A stretch of 35,239 bases of DNA from Lewinella sp039816955 (GTDB lineage Bacteria > Bacteroidota > Bacteroidia > Chitinophagales > Saprospiraceae): contig JBCBWU010000060.1 in NCBI GenBank assembly GCA_039816955.1, positions 1 to 35,239 of the forward strand, given 5' to 3'. The number at the start of each line of letters is the position of its first letter. The first letter of the stretch is position 1. Below the pieces are notes generated by a model. That model was not told the origin of the DNA. It ran no database searches and worked only from the letters and a program-made list of their open reading frames with translations. Below, in pieces: positions 25,897 to 33,970 of the stretch. A program made the translations under genes and the position numbers.

Positions 25897-25904
25897 CAAA
25901 GATA
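25897..25904 (-). promoter_or_regulatory. -7 box of the TamB-like gene
   Basis: TATCTTTG on the minus strand matches TAnnTTTG exactly. It predicts a transcript start near 25890, so translation must begin at the ATG at 25881 with a leader of about 10 bases. The box overlaps the alternative TTG start and rules it out. An 11-base palindrome, GTTGTCACAAC, lies 24 bases further upstream (25929-25939). Confidence 0.5.
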
Positions 25905-25975
25905 GAACCTTGCAAACATCTTTTCCGTGTTGTCACAACGGTATTATAACACCTCTTTAACGTCAAAAATAGGTG

Positions 25976-26944
25976 TTAGAGTTTAAGTTGCTCTGCAACA
26001 AATGTATATGCTCGTCTTTCATTCCAGTAGGAACCATCTTTTTCGGGGCTATAAAATCCACAATGACCACCGTAGCGAGGTACTTCCAGATAAACGTGAG
26101 GATGCTGTTCGGCTAGGGAACTGGGGTAGCAGGATGGCCCCAAAAAACTATCATCAGCGGCATTAATGATTAAGGTTGGGCGCGTAATGTTAGGCAGGAA
26201 GTGCAGACTAGAACAAGAGTACCAATAATCCTCTGCACCCGCATATCCGTGTATAGGGCCGGTGTAGCCACCATCAAAGCCCGCAAAGTTCTTTGGCATT
26301 TGCCCGTTGAGTAGCAAGTAACCAGGAAATTGTTGGGATTTATAAACGAGTTTTTCATTCAGGGTACGCATAAATCTTCTCAGGTAGATGGCATTTTGTC
26401 GACGGGCCATCGCCACATTGGCGGAGGGGAGATCGATGGGTACTGAGAAAGCCACTCCAGCTTTGATTTCTTCGGGTAGGTAGGGGCCTGATTCTCCCAA
26501 AAATTTTAAAACTACGCCACCGCCCAGGCTGAAGCCGGTCAGGACAATGGTACTGTAAGCATGCTGTAAAGCGTGTTTAACGACCAGGGATAAATCATGC
26601 GATTCCCCCATGTTGTACATCCGCAGTTGATCATTATAGCGACCACTGCAGGATCGGAAGTTCACGCCTAGAGTGTCCCAGTCACGAGCGTGGAAATACC
26701 GAAAAATACCTTTGAGGTAATGCCGCTGGGTGTCTCCCTCCAGCCCGTGCAAGCCAATGATTAAACGCTTGTTTTTATTTTCCAACCAATCTAAGTCCAA
26801 AAAATCTCCGTCGGGTGTGGTGAGGGTTTCGCGCCGGTAAGCGAGGTCGGCGCTGCGGCGAAACAGGGCCGGAAATATCGTATTGATATGGGCATTGGTA
26901 AATGGCCACGAAGCACGATAAGTAGAAGCAGGTATAAGGGGCAT
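25976..26944 (-). CDS. YheT-like alpha/beta hydrolase (UPF0017/AB-hydrolase 4 family)
   Basis: This 322-residue protein has the family's N-terminal region (FTNAHINTIFPALFRR, 15-30), the oxyanion-loop LIIGLHGLEGDTQRHYL, NFRSCSGRYN, the nucleophile elbow GFSLGGG (Ser139), NAADDSFLG with the acid at Asp264 or 265, and YGGHCGF with His294. The catalytic triad appears complete. YheT relatives are cytoplasmic esterases with poorly known substrates. It is the last gene of the folP operon, starting 6 bases after the end of the unknown membrane protein gene. Confidence 0.88.
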   Translation of the reverse strand: MPLIPASTYRASWPFTNAHINTIFPALFRRSADLAYRRETLTTPDGDFLDLDWLENKNKRLIIGLHGLEGDTQRHYLKGIFRYFHARDWDTLGVNFRSCSGRYNDQLRMYNMGESHDLSLVVKHALQHAYSTIVLTGFSLGGGVVLKFLGESGPYLPEEIKAGVAFSVPIDLPSANVAMARRQNAIYLRRFMRTLNEKLVYKSQQFPGYLLLNGQMPKNFAGFDGGYTGPIHGYAGAEDYWYSCSSLHFLPNITRPTLIINAADDSFLGPSCYPSSLAEQHPHVYLEVPRYGGHCGFYSPEKDGSYWNERRAYTFVAEQLKL

Positions 26945-26950
26945 TGAATA

Positions 26951-28393
26951 CTAATTCACAGGATTAGTAATGGGAAGAAACTCCATGATGTTTAGCGGCC
27001 GATGTAGACTGTCTAGTTGCAGCTGCAGGCTATCGCGCATTTGAGTAGCTTGTAAACTATCTTGCAGTATCTCATCGAGGTATACCAAAAATCCACGTCC
27101 GGTACCGCCCAGGCAAGGGGGCCATACTGCTGAAGCCATCAGGCCGCGCTCGTTCAAGTTGGCTAACTGGCGCCTGGCCGCAGCTTGCTCTTGATAGACC
27201 GAATCCACCACCATGTAAAAGGTTTGATCCAGTGCATTAAATCGATCACAGCTGTAGTACAGCGCCACTTCGTGTCCTGGCAAGGCCATCATCATCCGAA
27301 CTGGAGGCAAGGTGATACTATCGGCATGATCAGAACCGTCAGTCTGGATTAATTTTTCGAATTGTTCTTCGTTGAGTTTTAGTTGATAGGGCTGGAAGGT
27401 GGTGTCGTAAAAGCCAGCAATCGGCGCATCTACCTTGAAATATTCCGTTTCTGGCCGGTTCCCTTCTGTCTCTTCCATGGTGGTCCTACGATATTCTCTT
27501 TCGGAGGGGAAATTGATTGGTAGGCGCCGATATTCAATACGTACCAAAAAGAGTAGCGCGAGAAGCCCCAGCCCCATGAGCGACCACTGATTGTAGTAGG
27601 TGCGCGGAAACCAACGGAAATACTGATTTTGCACGGGCTTGAGCCTTTCGTTCAGCCATTTCTTAAATGTCTTCCAGGGACCCAAGCTTAGACCCTCCAA
27701 ATACTTTTGCCAATCACCCTGTGGCAAGAAGCTGAACGTTTTTCGTTTAGGGACAAAGTTCTCCGCTCTACTAGGCGCCATAATCAGCTTAGGCTTACGC
27801 TGCGCGGTGATCTCGATCAGTCCAAAACCATAGCGAGTACACTGCCGCATCAATTCATTGTGGAATTTCTCAGGTAAGCCAGCAAATACATCATAACCGT
27901 AGGCAATCCATTGATCGTTGGCCGGGTATTGTTTAAACTGCTCAATAGCAAAAATGTAGCGATAGCGCGGAAGCCTGCGGAAAAGCAACATGTAGATTCC
28001 AGTCCATAGCGGGATGGTCAAAAATAAGTAGAACAATCGCAGATAAAAGTCTTCTCCCACGAGCGGGAAATAGCCAGAAATATGTGCCACCGCCAGGATA
28101 GTCGGTAACAGGAAACAGGTAAATACCATCCCGTCCCAGAAGGCGTGCCAAAGTCGAGGGCGGTAGCGGATTTCATCTTGCGTTGCCTGCGATGTGGCTT
28201 CGAAAGTGGCGGAAAACACTTGTCCATCCACTTCGGTGTAATGCAAGAAACCGTCCGCGATAATATTATTGGCACCTCGCATATCTAGGCCAGTAAGCGT
28301 GGCCGTATTGTCCGCACGATTCCGTAGCCGGTAGAAACTCTTCAAGTATCCCAGCGCAATGTGCTTGATCGCATTTTCGCTCAGTGATGACAT
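26951..28393 (-). CDS. Unknown three-helix membrane protein in the folP operon
   Basis: This 480-residue protein has an N-terminal soluble part (1-80), two neighbouring transmembrane helices (about 84-106 and 117-138), a cytoplasmic segment (about 140-265), a third helix (about 268-286) and a C-terminal domain (about 290-480) likely in the periplasm. The N-terminal stretch IIADGFLHY...FSATFEATS (44-68, shown in parts) carries an Asp and a Glu spaced as in some PD-(D/E)xK-like folds, but no clear catalytic Lys, so I do not claim nuclease activity. No family is recognised. It starts 3 bases after the folP stop and ends 6 bases before the YheT-like gene, so it is firmly in that operon. Confidence 0.7.
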   Translation of the reverse strand: MSSLSENAIKHIALGYLKSFYRLRNRADNTATLTGLDMRGANNIIADGFLHYTEVDGQVFSATFEATSQATQDEIRYRPRLWHAFWDGMVFTCFLLPTILAVAHISGYFPLVGEDFYLRLFYLFLTIPLWTGIYMLLFRRLPRYRYIFAIEQFKQYPANDQWIAYGYDVFAGLPEKFHNELMRQCTRYGFGLIEITAQRKPKLIMAPSRAENFVPKRKTFSFLPQGDWQKYLEGLSLGPWKTFKKWLNERLKPVQNQYFRWFPRTYYNQWSLMGLGLLALLFLVRIEYRRLPINFPSEREYRRTTMEETEGNRPETEYFKVDAPIAGFYDTTFQPYQLKLNEEQFEKLIQTDGSDHADSITLPPVRMMMALPGHEVALYYSCDRFNALDQTFYMVVDSVYQEQAAARRQLANLNERGLMASAVWPPCLGGTGRGFLVYLDEILQDSLQATQMRDSLQLQLDSLHRPLNIMEFLPITNPVN

Positions 28394-28396
28394 AGG

Positions 28397-29245
28397 CTAC
28401 CGGCTAAATTTTTCTATCTGCTCCCATACGCGTACAGCATCAAAGGCGGCTTGCACATCGTGGACGCGTAGGATGCGTGCCCCTTGTTGCAGCGCGACCA
28501 CGTGCGCAGCAGTACTTCCGTGTAAGGCTTCTTCTGCCTTGGTATTCAGGAGCTTGTAAATCATTGATTTACGGGAAACTCCAGCCAATATTGGGACTTC
28601 TAAAATGCGGAAAGCGTGCATGTTGGCTAACAGCTGGTAGTTCTGTTCAATAGTTTTCCCGAAGCCAAAACCTGGATCAATCACAATATCATGCAGCCCC
28701 AGGCTCCTTAATTGATCAATTTCTTGGATGAAAAAGTCCAAGACCTCCTGCAATACATCGTCATACTGAGGGGCTAGCTGCATAGTCTTGGGAGTACCTT
28801 GCATGTGCATCAGGATATACGGAACTTGTAAATCCGCCACCGTGCTGTACATCTCTGGATCGATACTGCCCGCTGAGATATCATTGACTACGGCTGCACC
28901 AGCTTGTACGGCCTCCTTGGCCACTCTAGCGTGCACGGTATCAATTGAAATAAGCGCCTTAGGGAAATGCTTTTTGATTGTAGTTATGGGAGCGATAACC
29001 CGCCTCAACTCTTCTTCCACACTAATAATCTCTGCTCCGGGGCGGCTAGACATGCCACCCAGGTCCAGTATCGCCGCTCCTTCCTCCAGCATTTGTTCGG
29101 CGGCAGCCAAGGCATTGTCTGTACCTTGTTTGCGGCTACTGGCGTAGAAAGAATCAGGCGTCAGGTTGATAATTCCCATGACTTGTGGGACCGACAAATC
29201 AAGGAGTGTGCCGGCACAATTCAAAGTTGTCTGGGGAAATATCAT
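28397..29245 (-). CDS. folP: Dihydropteroate synthase
   Basis: This 282-residue protein has all the marks of DHPS: VMGIINLTPDSF (22-33), SIDTVHARVAKEA (100-112) with Asp102, AVVNDISAG (118-126), IDPGFGFGKT (189-198) with Asp190 and Lys197, AGVSRKSMI (221-229), and the final ILRVHDV (258-264) with Arg260 and His262. It condenses p-aminobenzoate with hydroxymethyl-dihydropterin pyrophosphate in folate synthesis and is the sulfonamide target. It heads a tight three-gene operon (gaps of 3 and 6 bases) and diverges from the DUF4230 gene, with 62 bases between the start codons. Confidence 0.96.
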   Translation of the reverse strand: MIFPQTTLNCAGTLLDLSVPQVMGIINLTPDSFYASSRKQGTDNALAAAEQMLEEGAAILDLGGMSSRPGAEIISVEEELRRVIAPITTIKKHFPKALISIDTVHARVAKEAVQAGAAVVNDISAGSIDPEMYSTVADLQVPYILMHMQGTPKTMQLAPQYDDVLQEVLDFFIQEIDQLRSLGLHDIVIDPGFGFGKTIEQNYQLLANMHAFRILEVPILAGVSRKSMIYKLLNTKAEEALHGSTAAHVVALQQGARILRVHDVQAAFDAVRVWEQIEKFSR

Positions 29246-29254
29246 CTTGCGACT

Positions 29255-29283
29255 TTTGGTGCGGGCTAAAGTTATTAAATTTG
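29255..29283 (+). promoter_or_regulatory. Full Bacteroidota promoter for the DUF4230 gene
   Basis: TTTG at 29255-29258, a 17-base spacer and TAAATTTG at 29276-29283 match both the -33 and -7 consensus elements. The predicted start near 29290 leaves a leader of about 18 bases before the ATG at 29308. It excludes the longer frame that would begin inside folP at 29185. Confidence 0.6.
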
Positions 29284-29307
29284 CGAGTAAAGATTTCGCG
29301 TTGCACT

Positions 29308-30495
29308 ATGGCTGTAAATATGCAAAAGGCAAATAAGGTTGGCAGAATCCTGATTTTGGTCTGCTTACTGGCGATTGCCGCTATTATCGTTACTCGGCAT
29401 TACAAGAGCCGCCCTGGTACTTTCCTGGGTGAACCTAAAGAATACGAGCTCAATTACATGCCGTCTGATTATGAGATCGCCGTTGATCCAGATGATGCTT
29501 TGGCCATTGCCAGCAATCCGGAGCGCTACCGGCGTGAATTTGATCAGATGGTTTATGATATCAATATCAGCGTACTAAAGCATGTAAGTACCCGAATGGG
29601 GCTGAATGACAGTCTACAGCAAGCAGTGCTGCGCGAATACGAGGCCAACCATCATCCGTACCTGAAGACACTCTACTTCAATGATTTTGTCCGACTCCGA
29701 GATACTTCGGCCAATCTCTACGAAACCTGGTATGATAACGAAAGTGGGAGTGCTACCAAGACCTTGGAAGAAATTACCTCTAAGTACACTTGTTATCTCA
29801 TTAATCAAATCATGGCTACGGTCATCCCTACCCAAGGAGGTCGGGTGTTGGCGAAAGGAAGTGATTTGGAAACGCCTTGTGGTATTGCGTTAACAGAGGC
29901 GCTGGGCCCAATGTTACAACGAATGGAAGAGCGGGCGGCCATTGAGGACTTCAGTCGTTCGAGGGGACTACTGCAGGAAAAGGTAGAAAAAGTTATTGCT
30001 GAACTGGCAACGATGGAGGTACGCGATAAGAAAGGCATCAATAAACAAATGCAAACCAAAATCTGGGGTGTGAATGTCTCTAGCTCGGACTTGGAAATAA
30101 CGGCTATCTCGATTCTTAAGGTTGGCTTTCGCCTAAACGATTATTTTGATGTAAAGCTGAATCCTAAGGCCAATTTGGTAACCATTACCTTGCCAGAACC
30201 CGTTATTCTAAGCCATGAGGTATACCCCAAAATTGAGAAGCTAGATATTGGCTGGTTGCGCGAAGTGGAGAGCGTGAACTTCAACGAGAGTTTTAACGCC
30301 TTACGCAAGGAGTTTCGTCGTGATGCCGTGGAGAGTAATATGATGAGTCGCTCTGAGCAGCAGGCGATTGAGTTAATGAATACGATGTTTGCACCCATTG
30401 TGAAAAGCATCAATAACCGATATGAGCTAAAAGTAGTCTTCCGTCCGGTTCCGCAATCAGGAGACGAGTTTACGGACCAAGGCTTGAATGGCTAG
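29308..30495 (+). CDS. Membrane-anchored DUF4230-type protein
   Basis: The start at 29308 follows the promoter directly and gives 395 residues; a longer frame from 29185 would run into folP. An N-terminal transmembrane anchor (about 11-29) precedes an Asp-rich segment, a helical middle, and a C-terminal domain like DUF4230: LEITAISILKVGFRLNDYFD, NLVTITLPEPVILSHEVYPK, and a helix ending SRSEQQAIELMNTMFAP. DUF4230 proteins are anchored, mostly periplasmic, of unknown function. The channel gene starts 24 bases after its stop, so the two are probably cotranscribed. Confidence 0.65.
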   Translation: MAVNMQKANKVGRILILVCLLAIAAIIVTRHYKSRPGTFLGEPKEYELNYMPSDYEIAVDPDDALAIASNPERYRREFDQMVYDINISVLKHVSTRMGLNDSLQQAVLREYEANHHPYLKTLYFNDFVRLRDTSANLYETWYDNESGSATKTLEEITSKYTCYLINQIMATVIPTQGGRVLAKGSDLETPCGIALTEALGPMLQRMEERAAIEDFSRSRGLLQEKVEKVIAELATMEVRDKKGINKQMQTKIWGVNVSSSDLEITAISILKVGFRLNDYFDVKLNPKANLVTITLPEPVILSHEVYPKIEKLDIGWLREVESVNFNESFNALRKEFRRDAVESNMMSRSEQQAIELMNTMFAPIVKSINNRYELKVVFRPVPQSGDEFTDQGLNG

Positions 30496-30519
30496 ATTTA
30501 TTTCCACACCGTAGACATT

Positions 30520-31290
30520 ATGATAAGACGGTTTTTCCTGCGGGAAGGCAATATGTTGGCAGCCATCATTGTGAATTCGCTCATCATATTTGCCCTCTAT
30601 TTTCCCGAGTTACAAGATGTACGCTGGCTGATCAATTTAGATCACTTCTTTATTGCTGTTTTCTTAGTAGAGGCCATCGTAAAGATCTATACCTACGGTT
30701 GGAAGGGGTATTGGTCGAGCCGTTGGAATCGGTTTGATTTTACTATCGTAATCGGTAGTTTTCCGACATTGCTAACTGATCTGCTCCCCGTTCCGGACAC
30801 TTCTCTGTTGATTGTCTTGCGTTTATTCCGCCTGTTGCGTCTAGTGCGTTTCTTGCGCTTTGTGCCTAATATGGGAAAGGTATTAAACGGTTTAGGCCGC
30901 GCTTTGAAGGCTTCCGTATTTGTGGTGCTGGCCCTATTCTTCTTGAACATCTTACTGGCACTGATCACCTGCCAATTTTACGGGCAAATAGCACCCGAGT
31001 ATTTTGGAAATCCGTTGATTTCTTCCTATTCGATATTTCAACTCTTTACCGTAGAAGGGTGGAATGAGGTGGCTCAATCGGTGGCTGCCCGTACAGACCA
31101 CCCCTTTTTAATAGGCATTACGCGCTTTTACTTTGTAGTCATCGTATTGCTGGGGGGAATATTTGGAATGTCGTTAGCAAATGCCGTTTTTGTGGACGAA
31201 ATGACCATGGATAATAACGAAGCGCTGGAAGCAAAAATTGATACCCTACAAGAGGAAATCCGCGAGTTAAAGCGCCTCTTGAGCAAATAA
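30520..31290 (+). CDS. Voltage-gated-type cation channel (bacterial Nav/Cav-like, single six-helix subunit)
   Basis: This 256-residue protein has the six-helix plan of NaChBac-type channels. S1-S3 lie at about 13-88. S4 (95-115) has five Arg at every third position (R101, R104, R107, R110, R113). S5 is at 128-152. The pore loop has the filter FTVEGWNEV (176-184), with Glu179 as filter acid. S6 is at 203-225. The C-terminal tail (228-256) is a charged heptad helix (LEAKIDTLQEEIRELKRLL) that would form a tetrameric coiled coil. NaChBac has TLESWAS in the filter; here Gly180 and an added Glu183 resemble calcium-channel repeats more. Ion preference is therefore open. It sits between the DUF4230 and exonuclease genes. 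Confidence 0.88.
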   Translation: MIRRFFLREGNMLAAIIVNSLIIFALYFPELQDVRWLINLDHFFIAVFLVEAIVKIYTYGWKGYWSSRWNRFDFTIVIGSFPTLLTDLLPVPDTSLLIVLRLFRLLRLVRFLRFVPNMGKVLNGLGRALKASVFVVLALFFLNILLALITCQFYGQIAPEYFGNPLISSYSIFQLFTVEGWNEVAQSVAARTDHPFLIGITRFYFVVIVLLGGIFGMSLANAVFVDEMTMDNNEALEAKIDTLQEEIRELKRLLSK

Positions 31291-31299
31291 GCTCTGAAC

Positions 31300-31842
31300 G
31301 TGAACTTCATTGTATACGATATCGAGGCAACCTGCTGGGAAGGTAGGCCGCCGTCTATGACTCCCGAAACAATTGAGATCGGAGCGGTCAAGCTCAATAA
31401 CTACGGTGAAGTGCTCGGTTCTTTTCAGCGTTTCATTAAACCGGTCATCCATCCTCAACTATCGCTCTTCTGCCGTCAATTAACCAATATTGATCAAGTT
31501 GATATTAACCGAGCTTCTAAGTTTCCAGAAGTGATCGAGGCCTTTAAAGACTGGATTGATATCTGGGATGAGGAATACTTGCTTTGCTCTTGGGGTAATT
31601 TTGATCAAAAACTCATCCAGCGTGACTGCGATTTGCACCGTCTTGAAGACGAGTGGACCGATGCTTACATCAACCTACGCCGTCAATATTTTGATCTCAA
31701 GGGCCTGCGCAAACCTCGCGGACTCAAGAAGAGTGTTTTGACAGAGGGCTTCGAATGGGATGGCGAGCATCACCGTGCCTATGACGATGCGTTCAACCTG
31801 GCGAAGATTTTCGGCAAGTACATCGATATGTGGCAGTATTGA
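31300..31842 (+). CDS. DEDDh 3'-5' exonuclease (ERI1/KapD-like)
   Basis: This 180-residue protein uses a GTG start at 31300; no ATG fits, and the exonuclease domain begins at once with FIVYDIEATCW (Asp7, Glu9). The other acidic positions are in SWGNFDQKLI (Asp102) and HHRAYDDA (His158, Asp163), completing DEDDh. The motif LFCRQLTNI (56-64) is typical of the ERI1/KapD branch, which trims RNA ends in eukaryotes and has unclear bacterial targets. It starts 9 bases after the channel gene's stop. Confidence 0.88.
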   Translation: MNFIVYDIEATCWEGRPPSMTPETIEIGAVKLNNYGEVLGSFQRFIKPVIHPQLSLFCRQLTNIDQVDINRASKFPEVIEAFKDWIDIWDEEYLLCSWGNFDQKLIQRDCDLHRLEDEWTDAYINLRRQYFDLKGLRKPRGLKKSVLTEGFEWDGEHHRAYDDAFNLAKIFGKYIDMWQY

Positions 31843-31932
31843 GTTTAGGCCTTCCTGTCTTGGCGTTTATTTGAAACTGAAGACCTGACGTGCAGCACAT
31901 GCAGGGTTTAGGAGGTTACATTAGAAAAACGC

Positions 31933-33195
31933 ATGAAACCAAACGTAACTCTCCTCGCCACTATTCTTCTCTTTTCTTTCTCTGACCGATTACAATCGCA
32001 AAATGTCATCTTCAACGATCTTGACTTTAAGAACCTACTGTTGGCTAATCCAGCGGTGAATACCAATGGGGATGATGAAATTCAACTCACAGAAGCGGCT
32101 GCTTTTTCAGGTAAGCTGGAACTTCACGATGCAGTCATTTCAGACCTAACCGGTTTAGAAGAATTTACGGCACTAACGGAACTCTCTTTCTACAGCGTTG
32201 TCGCTACCGATATGGATGTAAGTGCCAATACCGCCCTGGAAAGACTAATGGTGGGTAACCTCAGAAGCCTAAGGCTCGGTAATAATGAGGCACTCCGCTA
32301 CGTCTTTACCGACTTCAATAACTTCACAACCTTCAATGTAGACAATACTTATCTGGACACCTTGTTATGTTGGCACAACAATTTCCCCATGCTGATCAAC
32401 TTGGATAATGCCACCTCCTTGGAGTACCTGAGTCTGAACGATAACGGTATGCCGCTGCTTGATGTATCCAGTTTGAGCAACCTCAAAACACTTTTCTGCG
32501 ATGTCAATGCATTGACGAACTTAGACCTCAGCAATAATCCTGCCTTAGAATACCTGGAGTGTAAGCTCAATCCGCTGCAGTCATTGGATTTGAGCCAGAA
32601 CACTAATTTACGCTATCTCGGCTGTGCCGGAACGGCGCTTCCTGCCATTGACCTCAGTCAAAATGAGAATTTAGAGCGCTTGATTATTTATCAAACGATC
32701 ATGAGTTTTCTCGATCTGAGCCAAAATGAAAATCTCACCTGGTTGGATTGTTACGGGAGTAGCTTTGAATTGATCAACCTCAGTAACGGGAGTAATACGG
32801 AAATCGAATACGCCGATTTTCGGGAAAACTCCAACATCGATTGCATTCAAGTGGATAGCGATATCTACAGTGTTTCGAGTTGGACCAATGTGGATAGCCC
32901 CGCACTCTATAGCACATCTTGTGAAGGAATCACCCGTTCATCGGATTTGGAGGAAGCGCCGATTCATTATGAAGTGTATCCCAACCCAACTTCACAGGAG
33001 TTAAATATCAAATTTGCAGAAACACAGAATGCTATTCAGGTAGATGTTTACGATAGTATGGGCAGAAGCATTCAATCAACTCAATTTACCCTGCAATCAT
33101 CAGTAAGGCTAGATTTGGATGCCGCTGCTGGGATGTTGTTTGTCAAAGTAATGGCTGATGATTTGACTGCAAGTTTCAACATTGTGAAAGAATGA
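31933..33195 (+). CDS. Secreted leucine-rich-repeat protein with type IX sorting domain
   Basis: This 420-residue protein has a signal peptide (1-23, ending LQSQ). The opening NDLDFKNLLLANPAVNTNGD and the adjacent DEIQLTEAAAF form a dockerin/EF-hand-like loop often found before LRR domains in Bacteroidota. About ten repeats of some 21 residues follow (about 75-325), many with LDLSxNxxLxxLxC spacing, including a Cys at the end of several strands. The C-terminal domain (about 345-420) has VYPNPTSQELNI, VYDSMGRSI and LDAAAGMLFVKV, a type A T9SS sorting signal. It is probably a surface-exposed binding protein. It converges with the lipoprotein gene on the other strand, 13 bases apart. Confidence 0.9.
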   Translation: MKPNVTLLATILLFSFSDRLQSQNVIFNDLDFKNLLLANPAVNTNGDDEIQLTEAAAFSGKLELHDAVISDLTGLEEFTALTELSFYSVVATDMDVSANTALERLMVGNLRSLRLGNNEALRYVFTDFNNFTTFNVDNTYLDTLLCWHNNFPMLINLDNATSLEYLSLNDNGMPLLDVSSLSNLKTLFCDVNALTNLDLSNNPALEYLECKLNPLQSLDLSQNTNLRYLGCAGTALPAIDLSQNENLERLIIYQTIMSFLDLSQNENLTWLDCYGSSFELINLSNGSNTEIEYADFRENSNIDCIQVDSDIYSVSSWTNVDSPALYSTSCEGITRSSDLEEAPIHYEVYPNPTSQELNIKFAETQNAIQVDVYDSMGRSIQSTQFTLQSSVRLDLDAAAGMLFVKVMADDLTASFNIVKE

Positions 33196-33208
33196 GCGCT
33201 TTAGCTGC

Positions 33209-33970
33209 CTACTCCGCCTTAGTCGTGATTTGCGGGAGCAACAGTTCTACGCCTCGAGCTAATATCAAGTCATCTAGATGCCCCACAATGCTGTTGTCAA
33301 GCGTCCTCACATGCATATGCATATTTGTAGTATGGTGAGTGAATATGGCGTGGTGATGTTTGGAATAGAAACCAAGAATTTCTACTTCTTCATCTTTAAT
33401 TGTGCCGGATAAACCGGAACTGATGTGCTTTTCGTGCGTATGCTCTTTGTCTCCTTTGGGCCAGTTGATGACGTGCCAATCAGCTGTATTGACAAGGCCA
33501 CGGAGTAAGAATGGAAATGGCCTGTCTAGGTTTAAGCCATTCGACTCAGCAACTAGTTCAAGCTGCTGCTCCAATGCCTCTTTATTCATAGTCTTAGCAG
33601 CAATAGAGGTGCTGACCCAATCTTCTACTGAAGTGTAAACCAACAGCGTTGCATCGCTATCATAAGTGGTGTCTACTATTATTGCCTGGTCTTGAACACT
33701 GGCAATTAGAGGAAGACCATCTAATACGAGTATTTCTCCCTTTAGTTCAGCAACAGCTCCTAAGGCGTATAAATGCTCGGTTTTTTGGAAGTGCTGTAGA
33801 TTGACCTGCGCGGATATATCACCTTTTCGCATCATATTTTTAAGGGCTCCTTTCCATTCTACGGGCACACCTGCCCCCGTCTTACTAGAAGGGGTACATG
33901 CTGATATAGAAAGAATAACGCAAAGGATGATGAGTGATGATAAAGTTTGACGGCTCATAGGACTATTCAT
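33209..33970 (-). CDS. Acetolactate-decarboxylase-like lipoprotein
   Basis: The start at 33970 (253 residues) overlaps the endonuclease V stop by 8 bases as ATGAATAG; an inner ATG at 33958 is also possible. The lipoprotein signal ends SISAC (Cys25). The body recalls alpha-acetolactate decarboxylase: HLYALGAVAELKGEILVLDG (66-85), PFLLRGLVNTADWHVINW (153-170), and a C-terminal metal-site block NMHMHV with His218 and His220 plus IVGHLDDL with His231, matching the HxH...GH zinc ligands of that enzyme. Extra His residues occur at 205-207 and 212-213. The enzyme makes acetoin from acetolactate in fermentation. A lipid-anchored copy in this setting may act on another small metabolite, so substrate is open. 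Confidence 0.6.
   Translation of the reverse strand: MNSPMSRQTLSSLIILCVILSISACTPSSKTGAGVPVEWKGALKNMMRKGDISAQVNLQHFQKTEHLYALGAVAELKGEILVLDGLPLIASVQDQAIIVDTTYDSDATLLVYTSVEDWVSTSIAAKTMNKEALEQQLELVAESNGLNLDRPFPFLLRGLVNTADWHVINWPKGDKEHTHEKHISSGLSGTIKDEEVEILGFYSKHHHAIFTHHTTNMHMHVRTLDNSIVGHLDDLILARGVELLLPQITTKAE

Noticed and set aside
25948..25977. AACACCT/AGGTGTT hairpin after the YheT-like gene
   Set aside because: The stem is only 7 bases with a 16-base loop, and no T tract follows on the minus strand.
29185..29307. 5' extension of the DUF4230 gene by 41 codons
   Set aside because: It would overlap folP on the other strand and place the start upstream of the matching promoter at 29255-29283.
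32160..32860. Semi-regular roughly 63-base periodicity suggestive of a repeat array
   Set aside because: It reflects the 21-residue leucine-rich repeats of the encoded protein; there are no identical repeats with unique spacers, so it is not a CRISPR.
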